Below are positions 36,903 through 44,221 of a stretch of 64,000 nucleotides of DNA, piece by piece. Position 1 is the first letter of the stretch. Each line of letters starts with the position of its first letter. The DNA is taken from positions 4,588,001 through 4,652,000 of the forward strand of contig NZ_CP109199.1 in assembly GCF_036250065.1 (NCBI RefSeq), in the 5' to 3' direction. The notes under the pieces were generated by a model, which was not told where the DNA came from, searched no databases, and saw nothing but the letters and a program-made list of their open reading frames with translations. The position numbers and the translations under genes are program-made. The DNA is from Micromonospora sp. NBC_01699. GTDB lineage: Bacteria > Actinomycetota > Actinomycetes > Mycobacteriales > Micromonosporaceae.

Positions 36903-38298
36903 CAAGCCCTGGACCCGGCAGTACCTCGACTTCCTCGGCGGCATCGTCGCCGGCCGCCACTTCGGCTCCGGGCTGGCCTCGGTCGACTGCGCCGCGCCCT
37001 GCTTCGGCTACTCCTTCCGGCTGAACCAGCCGGTCACCCAGTTGATCGTGGAGCGAGCACCGGTCACCTTCTCCATCGCCGGTGGCGCCGCGTTGCTCTG
37101 GCTGGTCATCGGCGTCGGCGCCGGGGTGCTCGCCGCCGTCCGACGCGGAACGGCGGTCGACCGGGCCGCGATGCTCCTGTCCACCGTCGGGGTCTCCGCA
37201 CCGAGCTACCTGGTGGCGCTACTGGGCATCCTGCTGTTCGGCTTCACCCTCAACATGGCGCTGCTGCGGGCGGTGCCCAAACTCGCCGAACTGCGGCTGT
37301 GGGACCCGTCGACCACGTCGGCCGCCGGGGCACCCGAGCCGATCCCGGCACCACGGCGCACCCCGGCCGCGATCGTCGGGACGGTCCGGAACGGACAGCC
37401 GCCGGAGGACGCCGTCCCGCCACCGGCGGTGGTCCGGTTGCGGGATGTCGTCGTCGAGTATCCGGGACGTCGTGGTGGCGACCGGGTCCGCGCGGTGGAC
37501 CGGGTGTCACTTCGAATCGAGCGCGGACAGGTGCTGGGCCTGGTCGGTGAGTCCGGGTCCGGCAAGTCGACCATCGGCCGGGTGCTGGCCGGTCTGGTCC
37601 CCGTGGTCGCCGGAACCGTCCTGGTTGGTGGCACCGACGTCGGCGAGGTCGCCCGCCGCCCGTGGCGTCATGCCCGGGTGCTGCGCCGGGTCCGGTCCGA
37701 GATGGGCGTCGTCTTCCAGGATCCGGCGTCCTCGCTGAGCCCGCGGCAGACCGTCGCGGACAGCGTCGCCGAACCGTTGGTGCTGCACCGCGACCTGGAC
37801 GCGACGGCCCTGCGGCAGCGAGTGGACGAGCTCCTCGAAGCGGTCCAACTGGCACCGACACTGCGCGACCGCTACCCGTACGAGATGTCCGGCGGCCAGC
37901 GTCAACGGGTGGCGATCGCACGTGCCCTCGCCCTCGATCCGGCCTTGCTGATCGCGGACGAGCCCACCAGTGCCCTGGACGTCTCGGTGCAGGCTCGGAT
38001 TCTGGAACTGTTCCGATCGTTGCAGGACCGCTTCGGCTTTGCCTGCCTGTTCATCAGCCACGACCTCGCCGTGGTGGAACAGCTCGCGCACCGGCTCGCC
38101 GTGATGCATCGAGGCCGAATCGTCGAACAGGGCCCGACGCCCGAGGTGCTGCGCGCACCCGCTCACCCCTACACCCGGCGACTACTCGCGGCAGCGCCGA
38201 CCGCAGACCCGCAACAGCAGGCCGCGCGCCGGGCCGCCTGGCGACGGGAGACGTCGGGCAGCTCTGACAGGTCACGGTCGACGACCACAACTCGCTGA
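36724..38298 (+). CDS. Chimeric DppB-DppD/DppF protein created by an in-frame deletion
   Basis: 524 residues. Residues 1-178 are the start of a DppB-type permease (MKAVRYVALRLLGMIGTLLV; helix 1, large loop with four cysteines, helices 2-4 ending LLGILLFGFTLNM). Then comes ALLRAVPKLAELRLWDP, the end of a DppD-type ATPase, and from about 236 a whole DppF-type ATPase: Walker A GESGSGKST 275-283, signature MSGGQRQR 388-395, Walker B LLIADEP 408-414, HPYTRRLL at the end. The DppB half, any binding protein and most of DppD are gone, yet the frame is kept. Transport is very unlikely. Confidence 0.85.
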   Translation: MKAVRYVALRLLGMIGTLLVVSVLTYAVFYLLPADPAQLSCGRPCTPQRLAEASAFMGYDKPWTRQYLDFLGGIVAGRHFGSGLASVDCAAPCFGYSFRLNQPVTQLIVERAPVTFSIAGGAALLWLVIGVGAGVLAAVRRGTAVDRAAMLLSTVGVSAPSYLVALLGILLFGFTLNMALLRAVPKLAELRLWDPSTTSAAGAPEPIPAPRRTPAAIVGTVRNGQPPEDAVPPPAVVRLRDVVVEYPGRRGGDRVRAVDRVSLRIERGQVLGLVGESGSGKSTIGRVLAGLVPVVAGTVLVGGTDVGEVARRPWRHARVLRRVRSEMGVVFQDPASSLSPRQTVADSVAEPLVLHRDLDATALRQRVDELLEAVQLAPTLRDRYPYEMSGGQRQRVAIARALALDPALLIADEPTSALDVSVQARILELFRSLQDRFGFACLFISHDLAVVEQLAHRLAVMHRGRIVEQGPTPEVLRAPAHPYTRRLLAAAPTADPQQQAARRAAWRRETSGSSDRSRSTTTTR

Positions 38299-38595
38299 CC
38301 CGTCTCGGATCGCACCGGACGAACCACGGTGTTCGTGGGCAGTTCTCGGGCAAGGCGGTCACCGGCGACGGCATTCGACGGCCGGTGACGCCCAGCCCAG
38401 CTTCGATTCTGCCCCGTCGGACAGCGTCACGAATCGGGCAGGTTGACCGGAACGGGCACCGGGACCTCTTTCGCTGTCCGGCATCACCGGAGCACGCTCG
38501 GTCCTGGCACCCGTGCGTGTCGCCCGTCGGCGGCATTCGGATGCCTTCCCGGCGGCCGAATCCCGGCGCCACCGGTGTCGTGGACAGGAGAGACG

Positions 38596-39066
38596 ATGCG
38601 GACGACTTCCGGGTTCGGCGAGGTCGAGCCCACCCCGTTCGGGATCGATCTGGCCGGTGGCGCCCTACTGGCGCTCGGCGTGACCATTGTGAGCGCGGCG
38701 GCCCTGTCGCCGAACGAGGTGGCGGCCCGGCTCCTGCTTGTCGCGACCGCCGTCGCCGTCTACGCGATGTGGACCGCCGACCTCGCCGCGAGCCTCGCCA
38801 CGGCGCTGCTGGCCTACCTGCTGTACGCCGGGTTCCTGATCAACCGGTTCGGGACCCTCACCTGGGACGGCACGAGCAGCGCCCAGCAGATGCTCGTGCT
38901 GGCGTTGGCGGGCGGGCTCGCCGGCCTCGGCCGTTGGCTGCGTACCGCCAGGGCGGCGCACGCACAGGCGGAGGAGTTCCGCAGGCTCCTCGCCGGCGAT
39001 GACCCGCGCGACGGCGACGGGAACGGGGACACCCACCCCGGCACGAGCGGCGGTGGCGCCCGCTGA
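38596..39066 (+). CDS. Four-helix membrane protein, DUF4118/KdpD-like transmembrane module
   Basis: 156 residues from ATG with ACAGGAG upstream. Four hydrophobic segments (about 17-36, 42-58, 60-80, 92-110) are followed by a helical, charged tail with RTARAAHAQAEEFRRLLAG. The four-helix module resembles the DUF4118 sensor region of KdpD-type histidine kinases, but no kinase follows, so the likeness is to a detached sensor. An unrelated four-span membrane protein is an alternative. Converges with the NB-ARC regulator gene. Confidence 0.65.
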   Translation: MRTTSGFGEVEPTPFGIDLAGGALLALGVTIVSAAALSPNEVAARLLLVATAVAVYAMWTADLAASLATALLAYLLYAGFLINRFGTLTWDGTSSAQQMLVLALAGGLAGLGRWLRTARAAHAQAEEFRRLLAGDDPRDGDGNGDTHPGTSGGGAR

Positions 39067-39094
39067 CGGCCGCGTCCGCCGGTCGCTGCGGGCC

Positions 39095-39126
39095 GAGCCG
39101 AGTGTCATCCCGTACGCCGTCGGCTC
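39095..39126. terminator. Possible bidirectional terminator
   Basis: GAGCCGA ... TCGGCTC, a 7-bp inverted repeat with an 18-base loop between convergent genes; weak because the loop is long and one arm touches the stop codon of the leftward gene. Confidence 0.35.
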
Positions 39127-41197
39127 AGAGCGCCGACGCGGCGCGCTGAGCCGCTTGGAGATCGCGCAGATCCCGCTGGGCCCGGAGAATTCCGTCCGAC
39201 TCGTCAGCCGGCTCCCGGTCCGGCGCCGGGCCATCCGGCTCGGGAGAGGCGAACCGTACCCGCTCCCGGGCGATCCGCTCCCGCGTCGCCTGGGCGCTCG
39301 GTCCCATCGTCTCGCCGTAGCGGACCAGCATATCGTGCAGCAGGTCCAGGCACTTGAGTGCGATCGCCGCGCCGGCCCGGTCATCGAGCATCCGGCGTAG
39401 CCCGAGTTCGAGCAGGAGATGGTCGACGGCCTCGGTTTCGCGGCCGGCTCGCCAGGCCACCGTGCCGAGCCGGTGCAGCGCCTCGGCCTCGGCGGGGGCG
39501 TCGCCGATCCGGTGGGCGGCGGTGCGGGCGGCACCGTGGATGGTCGCGGCGTCGACGTGGTGGGCGCCCGAGTCGAGGTAGCGCCAGAGGATCGCGGAAA
39601 GGTCCGCCACGGGTGCCGGGTGATCGTGTCGGGCGGCGTACTCGACCAGGGCGACCAGGTTTGCCCGCTCGTCGTCCAGCCAGGTCCTGGCCGCTTGTTC
39701 GGTGGTGAGCGTCGGTAGTGGCCCGTCGTGGGCGGGCAGCGGTCGGGGCGGGTCGGCGGGGAACGCCGCCGTCGAGGCGAGTGACGCGGCCCGCCGGTAG
39801 TAGTCGAGCAGCCGGACGAACCGGGTCCGCTCGTCGTCACCGAGCAGCTCGGCCGCGTACGCCCGGAGCAGGTCGTGTAGTTCGAGGCGGTCGTCGTCGG
39901 CGCGTTGGAGCAGGTGGGTGCGGAGCAGAGTGTCCAGTGGGCGGTGCAGTGCGGTCAGGGTCAGCCCGGCGAGCGCGCTGAGCGAGTGCCGGTCGAAGTC
40001 CCGGCCCGGATGCAGGGCGAGCAGGCGGAACAGCCGTTTGGCCGGGGTGTCGAGCCGGCCGTAGGACCAGGAGAAGACGACGCGTACGTCGGTGCGGGCG
40101 TCGCCACCGGCGTGCAGCAGGTCGAGTCGGCGCCGCTCGTCGGCCAGGCTCTCGGCCACCTCGGCGAGGGTCGTGGCGGGACGCTCGACGGCGAACTCAC
40201 CGGCGATCCGCAGGGCCAGCGGCAGCCGGGCGCAGCGCTCGGCGAGCACCACCGCGGCGTCGGGCTCGGCGTCGACCCGGCGGCCGACCAGCGCCGCCAG
40301 CAGGCGTACCGACTCGGCCAGCGGCAGCCGGTCGAGGTCCACCCGCCGTGCGCCCTGCCGGGCGGCCAGGCCGGGCAGTCGGTCGCGGCTGGTGACCAGC
40401 ACGAAGCAGGAGGTCGTACCGGGCAGCAGGGGGCGGAGTTGTTCGACCGAGTTCGCGTTGTCCAGCAGCAGCAGGATCCGCCGGCCGGCGACGATCGAAC
40501 GGAACCGGGCCGCCCGATCCTCCAGGGTGCCCCGCCGGTGCGGGTCGGCGCCGTCGAGCGCGTACAGAAAGCCTTCCAGGGCCTGCGCCGACGACACCTC
40601 GGTCTCGGCGTCGTAGCCGCGCAGGTCGACGTAGAGCTGCCCGTCCGGGAAAAGCTCCGCGACCCGATGGGCCCAGTGCACGGCGAGCGCCGTCTTGCCG
40701 ACCCCGGCGGTGCCCGACACCACGGCCAGCGAGCCCGCCGATGCCGAGGTGCGCAGCAGTTCGTCGAGGGCGGCGAGCTCGCCGGCCCGGCCGGTGAAGG
40801 GGTACACATCGGCGGGGAGCTGCCGCAGCGGCCGTCGGGCCGTACCGCCGGCCGGGCCGCCGCCGGGCGCGGACGGCTCGGGCCGCGCGGCGCCCGCCCG
40901 CCGGATGCCGCCGCGCCCGGCGGCGAGGTCGTGCAACATCCGCCGGTACGCGCCGCGCCACTCGCCGAGGTCGACCTCGCGGTCGGCGTGCCGGGCGCAG
41001 ACCCGAACGAAGTCCTCGACAAACTCCCAGGACGGTTTGGAGACCCCGGCGAGCTTGTCGCTGATGGTCGATCGGGGATACACCCGGCCGGCCTCGCGCA
41101 GCAGCTGCGTCAACAGTCGTACCGATGGCGCCCCGCAGTCTTCGCGGAACTGGCATAGCCGTTCGGCGAACGCCGACAGCGGTTTCTGGTCAGACAC
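39125..41197 (-). CDS. NB-ARC/AfsR-like STAND regulator with TPR-like C-terminus
   Basis: 690 residues from GTG (VSDQKPLSAFAERL); an ATG 30 bases further upstream is possible. Residues 1-95 form a helix-rich, XRE-like head (LLREAGRVYPRSTISDKLAG). NB-ARC NTPase: Walker A GTAGVGKTALA from 162, Walker B RRILLLLDNANS, and LPLALRIAG. A helical region follows (winged helix, then TPR-like repeats around LHRLGTVAWRAGRETEA). AfsR relatives carry a SARP DNA-binding head instead. It lies 63 bp downstream of the seven-gene giant operon on the same strand, so it may be co-transcribed with it and could be its regulator. Confidence 0.85.
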   Translation of the reverse strand: MSDQKPLSAFAERLCQFREDCGAPSVRLLTQLLREAGRVYPRSTISDKLAGVSKPSWEFVEDFVRVCARHADREVDLGEWRGAYRRMLHDLAAGRGGIRRAGAARPEPSAPGGGPAGGTARRPLRQLPADVYPFTGRAGELAALDELLRTSASAGSLAVVSGTAGVGKTALAVHWAHRVAELFPDGQLYVDLRGYDAETEVSSAQALEGFLYALDGADPHRRGTLEDRAARFRSIVAGRRILLLLDNANSVEQLRPLLPGTTSCFVLVTSRDRLPGLAARQGARRVDLDRLPLAESVRLLAALVGRRVDAEPDAAVVLAERCARLPLALRIAGEFAVERPATTLAEVAESLADERRRLDLLHAGGDARTDVRVVFSWSYGRLDTPAKRLFRLLALHPGRDFDRHSLSALAGLTLTALHRPLDTLLRTHLLQRADDDRLELHDLLRAYAAELLGDDERTRFVRLLDYYRRAASLASTAAFPADPPRPLPAHDGPLPTLTTEQAARTWLDDERANLVALVEYAARHDHPAPVADLSAILWRYLDSGAHHVDAATIHGAARTAAHRIGDAPAEAEALHRLGTVAWRAGRETEAVDHLLLELGLRRMLDDRAGAAIALKCLDLLHDMLVRYGETMGPSAQATRERIARERVRFASPEPDGPAPDREPADESDGILRAQRDLRDLQAAQRAASAL

Positions 41198-41260
41198 GCG
41201 CTCACGATAGGCATCGCGCGCCACCAACGGATCGAACGGTCCGCCGGGTACGCGGGCCGC

Positions 41261-42262
41261 TCAGTAGCTCACCTCCACCCCCATCTGCCGCCACGTCTGG
41301 CGGCCGACGAGCCCGTCCACGGTGATCCCCCGCATGCCCTGATACCAGCGCACGCCCGCCTCGGTCTTCGCCTCGAACACCCCGGTCGCCCGACCGCACC
41401 GCCGCTCCCCGACGAACCGCTGCACGAACTCCACGTCCGGCCCGCTCAGCGAGGCACGCAGGGTACGTGAGCCGGGTGCCCGGTTCGCCGGCGGCGCGGG
41501 AGCCGGCCGGGTCGCCGCACGCAGGGCCGCCACCGTACGCGGACCGACGACGCCGTCCACGGTGAGCCGACGCGCCCGCTGGAAGTCGCGTACCCAGGTC
41601 TCGGTCCTGGGTCCGTAGTCGCCGTCCACCGTGAGCTTCGCGCCGAGCCGGTCGGCGAGGGTCTGCAACTCGCGGACGTCGCCGCCCCGACTGCCCCGGC
41701 GCAGGATCCGGTCGCCCAGCTTCGGCACCGCCACGTCGACGATCCCCCAGGTACGGGTGCTCGCCTCCAGCGCCCGGTCGTGGCTGACGCTGACGTGCAG
41801 GTGCCGGTCGTGGGGGTTGCTGCCGGTGTACCGCGCCGCGTTGAAGTCGCGGGTCCGGCTCCAGATCGTCCGGTCGAAAATGACGTACTGGGTGGACGGG
41901 TGGGCGATGCACCTGCGGACCACCAGCATCGGGTCGATCCCGTCCCGGTCCACGTCCAGGGCGTTGACCGAACGGTTGTCGGTGTCCGGGTTGTGGTCGG
42001 ACTGGGTGGCCTGGTGCGCGGGGTCACCGATCCAGCCGTCCGAGGCCCGGTCCCGGTGTGGCCAGCGCCGGTCGATCTCGTCCCGGAGCACCCCCAGCAC
42101 CGGAGCCAGGTGGTACGCGGGAGCCAGCGCCGGCGGGGCCACGCCGGCGGGCGGTTCCTCCTCCTCGAAGAGGTCGTACTCGACCGGCTCCCCGATCCGG
42201 CTGCCCGGGTCGTCGTCCTCCGGAATCAACACCGATTCGGGTACGACCGTCATGCTCTCCAT
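41261..42262 (-). CDS. Endolysin-like protein: M15/VanY-type peptidase module plus two peptidoglycan-binding domains
   Basis: 333 residues. An acidic Pro-rich start (about 1-45), a peptidase-like domain (about 50-165) with IGDPAHQATQSDHNP, VNALDVDRDG and HDRHLHVSVSH, resembling phage D-Ala-D-Ala carboxypeptidase-type lysins with a probable His/Asp/His zinc site, then two PF01471-like domains: LQTLADRLGAKLTVDGDYGP...TVDGVVGPRT (about 187-245) and VEFVQRFVG...TVDGLVGRQTW (about 265-330). No signal peptide, which fits a phage-type enzyme or a particle component rather than a secreted hydrolase. Last gene of the giant operon; start codon overlaps the fibre gene stop (TGATG). Confidence 0.85.
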   Translation of the reverse strand: MESMTVVPESVLIPEDDDPGSRIGEPVEYDLFEEEEPPAGVAPPALAPAYHLAPVLGVLRDEIDRRWPHRDRASDGWIGDPAHQATQSDHNPDTDNRSVNALDVDRDGIDPMLVVRRCIAHPSTQYVIFDRTIWSRTRDFNAARYTGSNPHDRHLHVSVSHDRALEASTRTWGIVDVAVPKLGDRILRRGSRGGDVRELQTLADRLGAKLTVDGDYGPRTETWVRDFQRARRLTVDGVVGPRTVAALRAATRPAPAPPANRAPGSRTLRASLSGPDVEFVQRFVGERRCGRATGVFEAKTEAGVRWYQGMRGITVDGLVGRQTWRQMGVEVSY

Positions 42263-44127
42263 CACTCCTCCTCCTGCAACGGGAACTCGCCCGACTCCTG
42301 CGCCGGGATCTCGTCCGACTCCGGTCCCGTGTCGTCGCGGGGCGGGGCCGGCACCTCGGTCTCCAGCGGTTCGATGTCGGCGCGGACGGCGGTGACCTGC
42401 CACCAGAACGCGTGCGACGCGTCGGCGCCGTCCACGGTGCGGACCCGGAACTGCCCGGCGACCACCCGGGAGGCGGCGAGCGGCGACACCGGACCGTCGT
42501 CCTCGACGACCGGGGTGAGCTGGACGGTCCGCCCCTCCAGACGGGTCAGCGCCTCGAAGTACTCGGGCAGCTCGACCGTTGCGGCACCGCCGACCAGCCG
42601 TCCCTCGCCCCGGTAGTGGACGGCGTGCTCCGGCCCCTCCACCACCGCGTGCACGAGCTGACGTCGCGGTGCGGCCGGGTTGTCGAGCGGGTGGTCGATC
42701 ACGAACGACTTCGTGGTGGCGGTGATGTGGCCACTCGGACCGTCCAGGACGATCCGGTGCGGCCCGCGGACCGGTCCGACGTAGACCGCGCCGGCCGCGT
42801 ACAGGTCCCAGGTGGCGATGCCGCCGCCGCTGTCCGAGGGGATCCAACCCGGTGACATCTTCACGCCGAGGTTGCCGACGACTTCGAGGCTGTCGCCGAC
42901 CCAGGCGCGCTTCGTCACCCGCAGCGAGCCGTCGTCCGCGCTCCCGTTTCCGACGGCGGCCACCTGCACGCCCTCGCCGCCGACCAGCGTGATCCGCTGT
43001 CCCCGCACGGTCACCCGGTTCGGCGCGTTGATCGACCGCTCCCCCGCACCGAAGTGGAGGTCGCCGTTGAGCCAGGTGGAGCCCTGCACGGCCAGGTCAC
43101 CGCTGGATCCGGTCTCCCGGACCAGGACCAGCCCGCCGCTGCCCCGCAGCGCCACCTGCCCGTCGGCGTGCAGGTTGAGCCCGCCCCGCCCGGCGACCGT
43201 GTTCGCCCGCAGTTCCCGTACGGCGAGGTCGGCGTACGGCTTGCTGTGCAGCGGGTAGTCCGGCGACGGGCTCTCGTTCGACCGGTCGACCAGCTCGAAG
43301 CCCCGCCCGGCCCGGAAGGAGAGCTGCGCGTGCTGTACGCCCGGCCCGTGGAAGCCGAGCGCGGCGACCACCTGGTCCGGCTGCACCGGTACGCCCAGCA
43401 GGCTGCCCAGGTGCAGCATGCCCTGGCCGATCCGGAGTCGGTCCGTACCGGCCTGGGCGAACGCGATGACGTCCTCCGGGTCGTTAAGGTTGGCGATCCG
43501 CAGCACGGTGTTCTCACCGGAGGTGCCCGAGTAGCGGATGAACGCCTCGTCGCCGGTGAGCCCGGCCGGGAACTGGATGCCGGACTGCCGGTTGTCGCCG
43601 GTCGTCGGCACGATCGCGCCCGCCGGCACCCGGAGCCCGGCGGCCAGCCGGCCGGTGTCCCGTACGGTCACCGTTCCCTGCTGCCGGGTGACCTGGCCGA
43701 GCACGAGTTGGCGACCGGGGTCGGTCGGCGCGGCGGTGGTGATCTCGACCAGGCCCTGTTCGGTCCACCGGGTCTCGCCGGCCACCCCGCCCTCGGTACG
43801 GGTATCGGTCTGCGTCTGTAGGTAGCGCAGGACGACGTGGAACGTGCCGTCGCCGGGCAGGCTCATCCGGAGGTCCTCCGGCAACACGATGACCGAGCCG
43901 TCGACGTCGACCGCCACCCCCTCGCGTACCGTCACGTCGCTGCCGGTGGCGGCCAGGGCGAGTCCGCTGACCACGCCGACCGGCCGCAGCAGGCGGGCCG
44001 CGAGGTTCTGCCGGGACAGCAGGTAGTCGACCGCCTGGGTCAGGTCGGCGGCGCGCAGATACTGGTGGTCGTAGTACCGGGGCCGCGCCATCGGCAGCGG
44101 CAGGTTGTTCTTCCAGTTGATCGTCAT
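42262..44127 (-). CDS. Tail-fibre-like protein
   Basis: 621 residues with GGAGAAGG upstream. The start PRYYDHQYLRAADLTQAVDY, RPVGVVSGLAL and VAVDVDGSVIVLP resembles the head of phage tail-fibre/baseplate-type proteins, where it attaches to the particle. The middle (about 200-430) is a string of short beta repeats with little aromatic content (LRVTKRAWVGDSLEVVGNLG and similar), typical of trimeric fibres. The end carries FVIDHPLDNP, HAVVEGPEHAVHYRGEGRL, VELPEYFEALT and EGRTVQLTP, a motif I have seen in many unannotated fibre-like proteins. The tail after 590 is acidic. No signal peptide. Probably a binding fibre; the target is unknown. Confidence 0.7.
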   Translation of the reverse strand: MTINWKNNLPLPMARPRYYDHQYLRAADLTQAVDYLLSRQNLAARLLRPVGVVSGLALAATGSDVTVREGVAVDVDGSVIVLPEDLRMSLPGDGTFHVVLRYLQTQTDTRTEGGVAGETRWTEQGLVEITTAAPTDPGRQLVLGQVTRQQGTVTVRDTGRLAAGLRVPAGAIVPTTGDNRQSGIQFPAGLTGDEAFIRYSGTSGENTVLRIANLNDPEDVIAFAQAGTDRLRIGQGMLHLGSLLGVPVQPDQVVAALGFHGPGVQHAQLSFRAGRGFELVDRSNESPSPDYPLHSKPYADLAVRELRANTVAGRGGLNLHADGQVALRGSGGLVLVRETGSSGDLAVQGSTWLNGDLHFGAGERSINAPNRVTVRGQRITLVGGEGVQVAAVGNGSADDGSLRVTKRAWVGDSLEVVGNLGVKMSPGWIPSDSGGGIATWDLYAAGAVYVGPVRGPHRIVLDGPSGHITATTKSFVIDHPLDNPAAPRRQLVHAVVEGPEHAVHYRGEGRLVGGAATVELPEYFEALTRLEGRTVQLTPVVEDDGPVSPLAASRVVAGQFRVRTVDGADASHAFWWQVTAVRADIEPLETEVPAPPRDDTGPESDEIPAQESGEFPLQEEE

Positions 44128-44221
44128 TGCCTTCTCCGGGCGGATCGGGGATTCGGGGACGCGGCCGGGACGGCCGCCGTGGGGCGGTACGCGGTGCCCG
44201 GCTGCGACCGGGCGACGGGGC

